Source: Pezizomycotina sp. ARF18
Lineage: Eukaryota > Ascomycota
Direction: 5' to 3'
Assembly (NCBI GenBank): GCA_002224055.1
Contig: AZLU01000013.1
Span: forward strand, 128,633 to 192,632
Length of the DNA stretch: 64,000 nucleotides
Shown piece after piece: positions 12,541 to 25,182 of the stretch. The notes beneath the pieces were generated by a model. It made no database searches, was not told the origin of the DNA, and saw only the letters and a list, made by a program, of their open reading frames with translations. Each line of letters starts with the position of its first letter. The stretch's first letter is position 1. The position numbers and the translations under genes were made by a program.

Positions 12541-14574
12541 TCGATAGGGTCCACCCCTTTTTCTTGATTCTCTCACACCTGATAGAAGGGCGCTCAAGCA
12601 ATCCATAAGTGCTCGTTGAGTTTGACCTATTATACTACATTTTCTTCGAATTTTTATTTTATTTTCCTTTCCCCTCAATATACATTTTTTTTGTTTTTTT
12701 TTTCACCTTCTTTTCATTCGCCGGGGTTTCCATTTCAAAAAATCTCGAATCCTCAACCTACGACAAACCTTCGTATTTATTACAAAATCGAGACAAATTG
12801 GTAAAGGAGAAGAGGCTGGGGATAAGAAGATAAACACTATCTCAAGGTTATTCTGAAGTCTTAAGATCCCTCTTTAGGATTCTTTTCCTTATATAATTAA
12901 GAGTAGTATATCTTGTCTATCTATCTCTCTATCGTTCGGTCTCCTGCTTACCTCGTCAGACGCGCATAAGGGCCGACTCGGTTTGTCCATTCCAGAATCG
13001 ACCACGAGTCCATCCAATCCCTCATCCACTCGACCAACCCTAGTCTTCATCATTCGCCCATTTCGCCAGGCCAGCTCATCGATTCCACACCACGACAGAA
13101 AACACCAAAGGACTAAGGAGAAGAAAGAGCTCGACTGTCGACGAACCTTTTTTGAACTTTCTCTTTCGATCCACTTTGTGTTCTTTTCTTTTTCCTTATC
13201 GTTCGATCTTTTCAGCATAACAACCCATATTCTTCGACCCTTTTTGAACACTTAAGCAACTGGAGAACCTCGACTGGAGGGTCTATTTCTTTTTCTTCCA
13301 AACTGCAAGGACATCTCAGAGCTCCCCCCCTCTGTTGTTTTCCTTTTACCTTTTTAACTTCTATTAGAAAGACTGAAAGAAGAAGCACGCTTTTGCTTCG
13401 TCCACTCATTTCGCTTCTTTGATTTCTTCTCACTTTCATCTCTCTTCCTCAACTACTCCCCTTCATCAAATTTCCCACACATTCTTCTGGCTTCATTCGA
13501 AGACAATAACCTTAAACAACCCACCCCTTCATTTCTCATTTAATTCATATATTGTGCCCGGGGTAGAAGATTTCTCCATGCTGCGCATCGTTTCGTTCTG
13601 AAGACATTTCTTTTAGACGAAGCGTGTGTGCGTGTGCCTGAATATAGTAAAGGAGTCAGAAGAGCGACAACAACAACAACAATAACGAGCGGTGGGGTTT
13701 CTACATATACACGACAGAAAAGTCCATCACCACCTCCTACTTATTCACGAAGCAGGAAAAATATATATATATATATATCACCTCATCCTAAATAACAGCC
13801 CCTTCCCCACTGCTGTACCCTTATTTTCACTGTTAATTATTTATTATTTATTAATTTATTTCCCTTTGAAGAATCTTCGAAAGGAAAAAACATCATCCAC
13901 CCTCGTTCTGAAATCATCAAAGGCGCATAAAGCCGCCGTCAAAAGCGTAACAAGACTTATTTCTATATATCATCTTACAATCCTTCTAGTAGTTTTTCAT
14001 TTTTTTATTTTATATACACACTATACTTCTTTTTCTATTATTTATCTTTCTTATTCATCGAAAGTCCATCTTCGAGTTCCTCTCTAGTGCATTATTTATA
14101 TTTTACTGTTTGTGAGCACCGCCTTTTATTTATTTTTTTTATTTTTTTTTATTTAAATTTTTTATTTATTTTATTTTTATACCCTTCCTTTTTTTTTTTT
14201 TTTTTTAAACTCGGGTTCAAATTTCTTTCCTTTCAAAACAAACAATACCAAAAGAAGAAACCACAACAAATAAATAAAATAAAATAAATATAAAATAAAA
14301 TAATACTCATCATTAAAAGAGTAATTTTATTTTATCTTCTTATTATTCTTTCTTCCTTTCATCTAAAAAAGTCCTCCGTCTTGAATCACAAAATATCCAA
14401 TTCGCAAGCACTAACAAAGGATATATATCTAGGTGAAAAAAGCCCGAGCTTGGAGGGAAATATATATAACAAATAGGAAGTAAGGTAAATCGATTCTGGA
14501 AAAAAAAGACGAATTAAAGAACCAAAAACCAATTCCGGTCCTCGAACGGAGCGGCCTGATATATTACTTTTCAA
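12541..14574 (+). promoter_or_regulatory. WEE1: Pyrimidine-rich region upstream of WEE1 (promoter and probable long leader)
   Basis: About 2 kb of strongly C+T-rich sequence on the plus strand, with an AT repeat (13760-13778), CAA units near 13668 and long T tracts (14120-14210). Many short ORFs open here, including 12983-13255, 13692-14087 and 14087-14287, and none resembles a protein family. Extended CT-rich leaders upstream of fungal cell-cycle regulators are plausible, so this may be transcribed leader with upstream ORFs. That is inference from composition and position. Confidence 0.35.
13760..13778. repeat. (AT)n microsatellite
   Basis: A run of about nine AT units upstream of WEE1. Confidence 0.85.
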
Positions 14575-17451
14575 ATGTCGCGACGTATTCTCCCCACCGA
14601 CATCACGTCCTCCCATTCTTCGATCCCGATCCCCTCGCAGCGACGAGTCTATAACGATAACGTCCCCCGACGGTCTCTCTCCTCTCCCCTAAACTCTCGT
14701 CTCCCGCCGTCCACCTACTCTCCCAGGTCAAAACAGATCGTCAACGAGGCGTAACTCACCTGTTAAAACCAGGAGTTCATTTGCTGCTCAGTTATCCCCT
14801 GCAAGTTTGCACTTCAGCTCAGCAACTCCAGCAGCCTAAACCAAGCCTTCCGCCAGGCCTGCGGTGAAATGGCCGACAAGCCTACTAGGAGTAGCACTCG
14901 GCAGACTAGAAGCCTGACCGTACCTCGTCCGGATTTGACGACGATGAGCTCTCCTATAGAGAGTGACTCTATCATGAACAGCGACAGTGATGGAGCCGGC
15001 CGGATCTCCGAAAGCAAAGAGGAGGTCTCAGCACGGAAATCAGCACCCAAGCAACCTTTCGCCAACTTCTCGCCTTTGGGTACCCCTTACGAGAAGCATT
15101 CCCACCACAACTATTCGGCGTTGAAGAGGTCTAGTATTAAGAAGACTATTGGTGAGATCATATTGAAAAACCTATTTTGTTCGTCCGCGCTGCGTTTCCG
15201 AAGACTGCGCAGAAATCCGACAAGGTCAGAGGATGGGATCTTTCGACAAGTTTGTGAGCCACAACAACCTCAGGCGACACCTTTCCAAAGTTCTCCTACC
15301 CTCTTCAATGCTCCAGTCACTCGAGGGGAACAGCTCAAATGGCTTCCTCTCGTACATCCATCACCACCACCACCAACTCTCTCATGGCTCGGCACATTCG
15401 AGATACCCTCCTCTGGCTCGAGCAACTTCAGTTCCTTTGCTACACCCCAGAATACGAAACTGGCTCGCCCGAATCAGCTCGCATTCATGTCGACAGGGCT
15501 CTTGTCAAAGCGCAACCGCGCGCCGGTCCTGGAGAAGCCAATGCTCCCGCCCCCCAGACCCCCTAGCAAGAAATCTGTTCTTTTCAGTACTCGCAACCCG
15601 CCCGGGAATGTACAGCCAATTCGATACCTTTTTCAACCGTCGTGCAACTTTTGGCAAAGTTCCCGACACACCTTTTCCCGCAAAGAGGCGCTCAAGTTTG
15701 CTCCGTAAAGATAGCTTCGCTAGCATTGGGAGCATTGATGATAGCGATAACGAGGGCAGTCAGGAGAACCAATACGTTCCTCCTACACCAACAAAGGCAC
15801 CCGGAGTGTCGGGAACTGGGAACATCTGGCACTTTTGGACAGCAGAGTTCTGTGCCCGCACCAGGAAATGGCGCCTAACGCCAATGGTAAGCTAATTCGA
15901 TAATAACTACTGTTTCGCGTATTATTTACTAATAGATTCCTTCTTTCTTACTATTGATAGGGAGCCCTATTCCATTCAATGCCACCCCGCATTCTCCACG
16001 TACTCCAGACGAGCCCGTGATGCCATTGGATGCTAGTCGTCTGTCAATTTCTGGGAAGCCTGGCCCTCTCTTCAGGTCCGCCGCAAAGCAACCTCCCCAA
16101 ACCCCTACAACGACGAGCCGCGGTGGTATTGCTCCTTCGCCAAACACCCCTACGATTCCTCGTTCAATCAAACTACGACTCCAGTCTTCGGCCGTACTAC
16201 CGCTCTGAGCAAGGATTGGGATACGCTTGGTAAGCAGGTTTTCTGACGTCCAAAGCTCGGTTCCGGAGCATTTTCTATTGTATACAAAGTCGAACAGACC
16301 CAAGGAGGACCGTTTTCTCCTACCTCGCTCCAGCAGATTCCGCCCGTGTCTTTGCTGTCAAGCGGATTCCGTTCAATGGATCTCGTGATCTCGAAATTCG
16401 CCAGGAGGAGATCAGCATACTCAAGTCTTTAGGCACGAACCAGCATATCGTTCAGTATGTCAATGATTGGCAAGACGACCGCAAGCTTTATGTTCAGACC
16501 GAATACTGTGAATACGGAGTCTGGACACGTTCCTTACAGAGTACGGAAATCTCGGTCGTTTAGATCCGTTCAGGATGTGGAAGATTTTCGCGGAAATTAC
16601 CAAGGTAAGCATATCAATCCATTCACTTTTTCACTTTTGTTACTAATATTTTGTGTTTAAAGGGAATCGAACACATTCATGCGATGGGATTCCTCCATTT
16701 GGATATCAAACCTTCAAACGTTTTGATTGCCGGAGATGGCACGCTCAAGATTAGTGATTTCGGTATGGCAACCGCCTGGCCAGCAAAGAGGTCTCTCGAA
16801 CGTGAGGGTGATCGTCAATACATTGCCCCGGAGGTTCTTTCTAGGCATCAGTACGACAAACCAGCGACATATTCTCTTTAGGCCTTGCGATGCTCGAAAT
16901 CGCGGCGAATATAATTTTGCCACACAACGGAGATTCCTGGCAGAAACTTCGCAACGGAGATCTTAGTGAGGTCCCCGATCTCACGTCCAGTGCCTTACTG
17001 GAAGCTGCCTTCGTGATGATTTTGGATTCCCCGTTGCTGCCACGATTCCGGCTTCCTAGACAACGCCGACGATTCTTTTGGATCTAGTGACAGCTACATC
17101 TCGTTGCAGTCAGGCATTGTTGAGCCCGGTCCCCTTCAGGTGCAATTTACGAATAATCCGGCTTTCCACAGGTCTCACACTCGCGAGCTTGCTAGTCCTC
17201 CCTCCTTTATGACTGGTGATACTTTAGGAAGGGCCATTCGCATGCTTGTCTCCCCAGTTGCGACCCAGCGCCCGACGGCATCTCAAATATTATTATCCAG
17301 GGAGATCCAATGGATTATGAGCCGCAAGAAAGGCAGCTCTTGTCTTCGAAGGCGAATGGGGTCCCCTCAAGGATTTTGAGGAGAAAACCTCCCTGCTGGT
17401 TGTCAAGAAATGATGGCATCTGCGGAAGATTTGACCATGCAAGATGTCTAA
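14575..17451 (+). CDS. WEE1: Mitosis-inhibitor protein kinase WEE1
   Basis: Kinase that holds back mitosis by phosphorylating the inhibitory Tyr of CDK1. The long N-terminal regulatory part (about 14575-16230) is Ser/Thr/Pro-rich with many SP/TP sites. It contains [20 protein letters not shown], a [13 protein letters not shown]-like block and [17 protein letters not shown]. The kinase domain shows [13 protein letters not shown] (P-loop, about 16255), FAVKRIPF (catalytic Lys, about 16350), [19 protein letters not shown] (catalytic loop with the Wee1-type HLDIKP) and ISDFGMAT (DFG). [13 protein letters not shown] follows, and the C-terminal part ends [16 protein letters not shown] 17449-17451. 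Introns are 15887-15960 and 16605-16662. At least eight one-base shifts split the frame. Start chosen at 14575, the first ATG of the Ser/Pro-rich frame. Confidence 0.92.
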
Positions 17452-19810
17452 GCATCTAAGATGAGCACGACACGATTCACTATTTCGATTCAGCTTTTCC
17501 CTCGATCTATTAGTTCTTCCTAGCATGGTAATCTTTCCGGCAGCATGATACCAGATCATCCTCTTCCTCATAATTCATACCCTTCTAAATTAGCGTCAAC
17601 GATTTGTTATTTTCCGGCTATCCATTCTCGAAAACTTTCTTTTAACAAGAAAGTCCTATTACTATTGTCCCTTCCTGTTTTTACCTTTGTTTTCAAAATA
17701 TTCACGATAACGATTATTACGGCCAGACGTTGAAGGAAGGTTTTATCCTAAGTTCAACTATTAATGATCTCATGTACTGGGAGTTGTTCTTTTTTCAGTG
17801 TGGTATTCTCTGGTTTTTTTTTTTTTATTCTCTATCGTTTTCACCTTTATTTCTTTCGCGGGACAGTCTTAATTCTCTCAACTCCGTTATAGTGGTGTCT
17901 TGTGTTTCCTGCATATACTTATTGCATTTTTATTCCCTTTGCAAGCAGGATCTTTATTACTTTTACTACCACCGCAAATGCTTTTAGTATATAACAATGT
18001 TTCCCGCTTTTCTTACTGTTTTCTTCTAACATTTTATTGTTTGTGGGATTTCTTTATATTCTCTTTTTATTGTTGTCATTACTGGGCTCTGGGTTACTGC
18101 ATAGGGTGGCCGTTTATGATCTTGACTTCTTTTTTTTCTTCTCTTCCTTTCCACACCTTCGTTCTTTAAACACATTTCTTTGTTTCCTTAAATTCTTAAC
18201 TCTACTTAAAAAGATAAAGAAAATCATCGGTTTCTATTTTTTTTTTTTTTTTTCCTTCTTTTCTTCGCTGTATTCATGCTAGCCAAATGTTTGGGTTATC
18301 GTTGATGAATGCATTTTCATTTGTCCTTTTTTCCTTTATTTTATAACTTCGTTCTGGTACTATTATACTGTTGATGATATACATATTTTACAAACAACTC
18401 CTGTAACATACAAATCCTCCTGTATCTTTCCTCCATATAAACCTGTCTCCCTAGTGACAAGTTATTGGATCCTCATCCAGAAAAGAAAAATGTTACGAAA
18501 AAAATCAGAAAACACCTTTTAAAAACGATTCGCAAGAAAAGACTCAAAGGCAGACTTATAGAGCTTCTTTTTTATGTCTATATTGTACTATCCTCTCATC
18601 TTTTATTCAAAGCTACAATTGCTTTCCGCTCTCTTCTATACATCATGTACGATATCAGATACCATATATACCGTTGCTTTCTAGAGAGAAAAAGCCTTTT
18701 CTCTTTCTGGTCTAGAATTAGCTGCTCTTTAAGTAGGATAAACTGTCAATATACATTAATCTCGTTTTCTCAGGCTTGCCTGAGAGAGTGGGGCTTTTCT
18801 TTTTTTTTTTAAATATCTACTTCTGGTTCTTCGTCTTTTCGAGATTTAAAACGTCGTGCAGGTCGAACTTAAATCTATTCATAAGAGTTAACCGTGAGAC
18901 ATTGCCATCCATGTATAGCTATTGTCATTTCGAGATGTATCCGCGCGCTACTACAACCCCCGGAGCTCTTGCAGTAGCTATGCAGAGACAAGGGTATATC
19001 GGTGCTTAATCCATTTTTTTGCCCTCCACCAATACAACTAGAATTCTACAAGGTTGCGGATTTACGGATGATTGCCCTGAGAAGTTTTAATGACCGCTGC
19101 AGCGTCCATGATATAACGAGTGAACAATGGCTTGAAATAAACCTTCAAGCCGTTTTGAAGATATTTTAAAGAGTGTTTAAAGCACTTGTTAAATGCCTGG
19201 GATCTTGTGAACTCCTGCAGATTCGATAAATCCATCTACCGCTGAAGTAACCTTACGCAGCTGCAATAAATGAGAGCTGCATAGCTACCAAATTACCCAG
19301 CGGGTGGCATTCACGTTTTCCCTCGCGCCTGCCAGAAATAAATATCCAGGCCACTCCAGTAGGCGAGCGAGTAGTGTTGACGTGAGATAATATAAATTTG
19401 GAAGGAAAATGATGTGTTTTTTTTCTTCTCATGCTCCATGGTTTACCCTAGTCTATGTAACATCGAAGTGGGAAAAATAAAAATAGAAGAAAAATATTAT
19501 ATATGGAATGTGTGAATAGCCACACTTACATGAAAAAAATAATTCAGATATATAATGAAGTCTCAGGAAAGAGGGGTAAACAATGCAGCAAAGATCTGTG
19601 ATAATATATATCCATAGGAGAAACCCTAAGGATAAAAAACAGAAACAAAATAAATAATAATTAGAAAATAAGAAAAAATGGAAATCGTTACACGAAAACA
19701 GAATATATGTACAAATTGTGGTAGGAAGATGCGAAATATTTGAGAGCACGGCGGTAAAAATTCGACGAAAAAGAAACGCTATCTAAATCAAAGCGCAGCA
19801 CTTTCTTTCC
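17452..19810. other. T-rich spacer between convergent genes
   Basis: 2.4 kb between the WEE1 stop and the minus-strand stop at 19811. The left two thirds are strongly T-rich on the plus strand, so many hydrophobic-looking ORFs (17545-18282, 18465-19009) appear. They are Phe/Leu/Ser-rich only because of TTT/TCT codons. No RNA gene or repeat family is recognised. It must contain the 3' UTRs and polyadenylation sites of both genes. Confidence 0.5.
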
Positions 19811-21113
19811 TTAGGCCGATGGCGATGTCATCTTTTTTCCGATCTTCTGGAACGCCTCCTCGGTCCATATTCTCGCAAGCCGAATGTTCTTCTTGATGAT
19901 TTCGTCCCGGTGGCTTTTACTTTATCAGACTTTGCGACCCGCTGAGCCGGTGTCATCTCCAGCACCCTCCGATTACGTCAAAGTCCGTCTCCTTGTCGCT
20001 CTGCAGCCAGACCACGTCTTCATTTAGGTACCCGTACGATCTTATAATCTCCTTCGTTGCAACCAGCGGGTACCGGCGATCAAGCTCGCGGGTACGGACG
20101 ACGACGCCTTCCTGTCGAGGTACTCCTTCGTCGCGAACGCGGGCAGCAGCGCGAACGTGCGCGACAGCGTGGCGTAGAAGTCCGGTAATCGAGACCCTCA
20201 TCGAAAACGACCTGGGACTTGACATTCTCGGGGACGGGAGGGTGCTTGCCGTGGCCGACGAGGTGCAGCGTGACGTTCCGGTTCTCGACGTGCTGCCCGT
20301 TGATCGTCTTCTGCGGAGATATAAATTCGCCCAGCCTGTTGAACACCATCTTGTAGTCGCGCCGCTCCTGCCCGAAATCGCCCTGCAAACCGAACGAAAG
20401 GTCCGTCCGTCGTTGCCCGGCGTCGCTACTGGAAACACGGGTACCCAGTGCCTGACCAGCGGCTTCACGCCTTGTTCCCGTACGACCTTCCACGAAACAG
20501 GCTCTTCTTCTGCAGGTATTCCGCCGTGTGCGGACTCAGCGCCAGAAACTCGACCCTGCTCTTCGCAACCCACGGCGTCAATGCTTTCTCCAGGTGGTAC
20601 CTGCCTTCGTGCTCCTGGCCCAGCGGTCGGCGTGGTGGATGACGCAGAACATGTACGTCGAGTGCTTCTCCAGCATCGTCGTCAGGTTCTTTTCGAAGTT
20701 CTTCACGTCCATCTCGCACGTCGTGCTCACGATGATGTCGGGGATCGGACGGTTGGGGTCGTCCTTCGTTTTGAAGGCTTCCATAGTCCCGGGGTCGGGA
20801 ACTTCCGTAGGAGGTCCATGGCGCGCATCACGTCCTTTGCGCGGTAGCGTGAGTAGCGCTGGTAAAATGAGAGCTTCGCCCGCGGGAGGCGGCCGAACAT
20901 GTTGACCAGGCCCGCGAGAACTTCATCGTGGGATCCGCCCGTTTCTAGGAATGTTATGTGCAGTGGCCTAGTCCCTTCCAGCGGGTGCGGATTTAGTATC
21001 GCGGGGTCTAACCGGTACGACGATGTCCGGTTGGGATTTTGATATAGGAAGGTAAAGAAGAGGAGTAGGGAGGCGACCGCGAAAATGAGGACAACTCTAA
21101 AGCGGCGTGACAT
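19811..21113 (-). CDS. Type II membrane glycosyltransferase-like protein
   Basis: ATG 21113 is followed by a basic cap (MSRRFR) and one hydrophobic helix (VVLIFAVASLLLFFTFLYQ), the layout of a Golgi/ER type II enzyme. Later segments are ITFLETGGSHDEVLAGLVN, FYQRYSRYRAKDVMRAM, IVSTTCEMDVKNFEKNL, FLALSPHTAEYLQKKS, QGDFGQERRDYKMVFNRLG, VTLHLVGHGKHPPVPE and FDEGLDY. The last part reads KEYLDRKASSSVPASLIAGT then LVATKEIIRSYGYLNED. Such a C-terminal half, with a new-residue loop and an access-to-allowed-position pattern, resembles the donor-binding half of GT-B glycosyltransferases. The family assignment is inference. TAA complement at 19811-19813. At least six one-base shifts. Confidence 0.6.
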
Positions 21114-22659
21114 TGTGATATAGCCGTTGCGGGCGCGGGCGGAAGTTTGTTTTTAATATTGTAAACTTCCAATTCAAAAATCGACCTATTTAAACCTTTT
21201 TGATTCTCGTGTCGTATGCTGTTGCTCGGAATTGACCCTTCAAATGCGACGGTTCATGTCCTAGCTAGGTTTTCGATTATTTTCTGAACGGGAAGCAAAT
21301 CAGAGCTATTAAGGAGAGAAATGAATGCAAGCGGGAGAGTCGTTTGAATGATGTCTCAGGAGAGAATTGAAAATGTAACGATGCGATGGAAAGATAAAAA
21401 AGAGAGTCCAGATGTTTCACACAGGCAGTGCTCGTCTTTCAGCTCCCCTGTATATCGTCTAAAAGGAGCGCCAAGGGGCGAGGCGAAAGTCAGAAAAGCA
21501 TGGAAATTACAAAAATATATCTATTATACTTAAACGAAGAACGACAGTGGCAGTGAAAAGGAAGCGAGAGAGCAAAGGGGAAGGGAAAAAAGGCTAAAGA
21601 GAGAGAAGGAATTGAGATGATTAATCGAGAGGATAAAAGGAGAGATAAATGATGAAAGGATAAAGAAAGAAAGAAGAGAAGGATAAGGAGAACGAAAGGA
21701 AAAAAGGAAGAGGGAATAGGAAAAGGAAAGGAGACAACTTACAAGAACAACAGCCCCCAGTACTAATTTGTTTCGCCCCGGGGGATTACTTCTCTTCTCT
21801 TTGCAAGGAATGAAGGGGGTGGGATAGAATTTAGAATGCTAAGAGAGGTCCCCAAGGCTCAAGGTTCTCTTCTCGGAGCTGTAAAATGAATAACTTTGTT
21901 TTAATCTCCTTTTTATTATTATTATTATTATTATTATGATTTTTTTTTTTAACTTACCTGTATTCGTTAATCTGGTTTCGGAGAGCTACTGCCACTGCCG
22001 CAGAGGAGCAGCGGGGGATGACGACGACTGAAACAGCCAAATATTATCTAAGAGAAAAAGAGGGCTATACATATATCTTGGTGGTATACACCTTCACACA
22101 GTCCCAAGCTGCGTTTAGGAGAATAAAAAGTAACCTCAAGGTTGATGAACGGTCAAAGTCCACGAGAACAAACGCCAGGGAAAGCAAGTGGATAAAGGAA
22201 GGAATGGCGACAGTCGATGGCTTGACCTCGGTTCGAATCCCTTTTTCAATTGCGGTACCTGACTTGATTAGCTCCTTTGCTCGAGCAGAGATAGGAATCG
22301 GGGATCGAACGGAAGGTGACTATCCAACACAAAGCTACGGAATTGAAGACTTTAAAAGAAAATAACAATAAAGAACGATTGAAATGACGAAGAGACGCTG
22401 CAGAAAAAGAGAAATGGGATAAAATATGAGCTTACCTCTGACTTTAATATAAAATAAGTATATGAATTGAGAAGAAAAAAAAATACTATTACCAAGGGGC
22501 AAAGAACAGCTATTCTACTTCATTTTGAAAGCCCGTCAGGGCCAATGAGATCGCTTAGGTCCCCTTTCGATCTCCTACGGGACAGGATTGTTTCCTATTG
22601 GGCGGGTGGCGGATGAATCTCTGGCACCAATTGCCTTGGAGAAATAACTTTTAAGGGGC
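21114..22659. other. Spacer with purine-rich and ATT repeats
   Basis: GA-rich plus-strand sequence at 21540-21740, an ATT microsatellite at 21913-21937, then mixed sequence with small ORFs (22018-22365) lacking family resemblance. GGTTCGAATCC at 22230-22240 matches a tRNA B-box, but no cloverleaf forms around it, so I do not call a tRNA. Confidence 0.45.
21913..21937. repeat. (ATT)n microsatellite
   Basis: About eight ATT triplets, followed shortly by a T10 run. Confidence 0.9.
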
Positions 22660-22923
22660 ATGCCGGGCAAGGCAATCGCTGCAATTGTTGCAAATCAGGT
22701 AAAGTTCTGGAAAGAACAAAAACAGGACAAGCAGTTTAGAGGTTTGGAGGTTCCACAAGTCCAAAACACCATACAAATCCATGAACAAAAGCTGGCGATC
22801 GAGCATATTATTTACCCGCAATTGTCAGGTACAGCTCCCGGATACGGAATGTTTATAAAAAACGAAGCCAAGCAGAGCTCGGACAAGAAGAAAACGGTTT
22901 CTCAAGCTTCTCAAAGAAGATAA
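22660..22923 (+). CDS. Small ORF of unknown function
   Basis: An 87-codon uninterrupted ORF with balanced, non-low-complexity composition: MPGKAIAAIVANQVKFWKEQ at the start and NEAKQSSDKKKTVSQASQRR at the end. The basic, Ser-rich tail and helical N-terminal half could be a real small protein or a terminal exon. I recognise no family. It lies about 270 bp beyond the RFT1 stop on the opposite strand, so it could also overlap a 3' UTR. It is unusual here in having no frame break, but at this length that says little. Confidence 0.25.
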   Translation: MPGKAIAAIVANQVKFWKEQKQDKQFRGLEVPQVQNTIQIHEQKLAIEHIIYPQLSGTAPGYGMFIKNEAKQSSDKKKTVSQASQRR

Positions 22924-23193
22924 TCATATTTTTTTCAATGACGTATTTCTTTAACTATCCATTCATTTTGTTCTATTGTGCTTTTAAGTCATTCGATTGC
23001 GACATGCTGTATATATCGCAAGCCTTAGTGCGATTCCAAGAATTGGTTATTTTACTCCGCTGAACAAACCGATCTTCACCTATTTGTTGAAAGGTCTAGT
23101 TAGGGACAAAGGGTCTGTGACTCTGTATATTCCAATTTGAATACGAGCAGGTTCTCGTTAAAATAACGTAAATCCCTCCGTCATTCGCTAGCC

Positions 23194-25182
23194 TCACGTC
23201 GCACGTTTTCCGGAGAACAGCTTGTACGACTCTATCAGGAATCGACGCTCAGAATATAGACTTTTGGAAATATTAGTATACCGGAAAAAGTACGAAAATG
23301 GCCTTGTGCCGCGAGAGGAGCCTGAGATGAGCTGGCATCACACATGTCAGAGATACTCACCCCACAGCTAACGAGATCCCCGCCAAACCGGCAGCTTTAA
23401 CGAAATCCTCTAGCCCGCGTTCGCACCGTCTGCAACAGTAGCCCTGGCCACAGCGCCGACGGCGACGCTCACCGCCACAAATTTCAAATTAGGTAAAGCT
23501 TCGCTCAAGTTAAACCTAACCTTCTCCTTCCCATCGTCGTCCGTATTATTATTCTTAAAGTACGACGATATAAACGAAGTACTCCATAGTATTCTAAGGG
23601 CCATATTGATGCAGTTCGCCCAAACCAGACCGTTCGCTCCTAATCCTGCCGCTTTAACGAAGCCCCATCCGGCGGCTCCGAAAGCGAGTGAAAATGCAAA
23701 CATCCAGGCTGCCTGCTTCTGAAGCTGCATGGACGTAGCTACAGCCTGCACGAAGGCTTCCGTGATGCCGTTGACGGCGAGTAGTGGGATATAATAGCAA
23801 AACGAGGCGAGCGTAACCGCGGCGTCGGAGCCAGCCCAGCGAGCACCGGCGACAATACGCAAGGCAATCGGTGCTAGAGGCGGTCCCAGTGTAGTTACCA
23901 GTATAGAGAGAATTGAATAAAATTTAAGTATTAGCGTGAATATCGAAATCGCTTGTGAAATATTTTCCGGCTTCGGCTTGGGTATAGATTTAGGGACGGT
24001 TGAGCCATCCTTCTCGTCTGCTTGCTTGAGCTTTTGCTCCAAAGTTGGGTCGAGTGCCAATAACTTTGCAAAGAGGTTACGGCTCGTCTCCTCGATCGGC
24101 TGAAATAGCAGCCGAGCGACCAAGGAACCGTAGTTTGCAGCCAGTGCATAGATACCCTGGTCGTGAGCCGTTGCAAACCATGTTACGAGGATAGAATCGC
24201 CCTGTGTGAGATATGCTTGACGACAGCCTGAACCCACATTGAAGCACCCAGCCACATCGTGGACGATGTAGATAGTAGCTATCCGAAGACCTGTTTCCGA
24301 CAAGGATATATTAGCATGAGCTCAAAAGAGTGTATATTTCCTACTGTTCAAATAACAGCCTTTGGCGATCGATCTATGTTATAAAAATATATAGAGTCTT
24401 ACGAACTGAGATTTGTATATACGGTAGGAAGCAACCCGATCTTCTCTTCGGACGACACCCTCCGTAACCGGACCATATATCCAAATAGCAGCGTGCAAGC
24501 ATATCCAAGCTGTCCCAGGGCGAATGGCAGTATCCCCAAGCCAGCTGAGCCTGCGGGCTTCAGGTTCCTCGACGAGTACACCGTAAGCGCAAATGTGATC
24601 ACGCATCTGGCAATCACGGCAGCCGACTCGCACCCAGCACGAAGCTTATACAGCAGCCTCTGCTGCGCTAGCGCGAAACCCGGTTCGGACAACAGCTCGA
24701 TTACGGTAGCTGCGCAAAATATAGCGACGGATTCAATGTAGTACGGCTGCGACTTTGCTTCCTCGCTCGTCAGGAATAGCTGTAGTACCGCAGCCGCCAC
24801 GACGCCGAATAGCGACGACAAGTAAGAGATATTTATAACCGTCTGCGACTGCCCCTCTGATGTACCTTCGACGATACTTCCTCTGGGCTGCTTTGGAGAG
24901 CCTTTGTCGCCAGCTCCGTCTTCTTTCGCTGCTGCTGCTGCTCCTTCCCTTGTTTGTCCGAATCCGTCTGCCTTTGCAACGCCATACGCAGCGACTCCCG
25001 CGAGAAGTATAGCACCGACAGCGTGAAGAGCTCAAATTGCGATGATACCCGAGTAGCACCGGAGAAAGGTACCGCAGCAACAGCTGGTTCATGACGAAGG
25101 TCAGCAGCTTGGAGAGCATTTGGATGACGATTAGGAATGCGGCGCCGGCGGCCGACGCCGATAGCAGTGAATTTCGAGCCAT
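23194..25182 (-). CDS. RFT1: RFT1, dolichol-linked oligosaccharide translocation protein
   Basis: ER multi-pass membrane protein of the MOP/flippase superfamily, required for the lumenal supply of Man5GlcNAc2-PP-dolichol. It starts at ATG 25182 (MARNSLLSASAAGAAFL), and the first helix carries MLSKLLTFVMNQLLLRYLSP. A cytosolic Gln/Lys-rich loop (24880-25010) precedes the next helices. Conserved parts include EPGFALAQQRLLYKLR, LGILPFALGQLGYACTLL, LTQGDSILVTW, GIYALAANYGSLVARLLFQP and IEETSRNLFAKLL. The C-terminal half has further helices and WANCINMALRI. The last intron is 23360-23261 (branch TACTAAT), and the final exon reads LYSERRFLIESYKLF to TGA 23194-23196. Another intron is likely at about 24300-24400. 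At least five one-base shifts. The start faces the phosphatase gene. Confidence 0.92.

Noticed and set aside
17545-18282. Several hydrophobic plus-strand ORFs resembling membrane proteins
   Set aside because: They arise from T-rich DNA (TTT, TCT, CTT codons) downstream of WEE1 and show no conserved motif.
19953-20847. Long plus-strand ORF (284 codons) antisense to the glycosyltransferase-like gene
   Set aside because: It is an Arg/Ser/Thr-rich shadow of a GC-rich coding region; the minus frames carry the coherent helices and motifs.
22201-22330. tRNA-like signals: GGTTCGAATCC at 22230 (plus) and GTTCGATCCCC (minus) near 22300
   Set aside because: The T-stems do not pair (CTCGG against CCCTT; TTCCG against CCCGA) and no acceptor or D-arm can be placed, so no cloverleaf forms.
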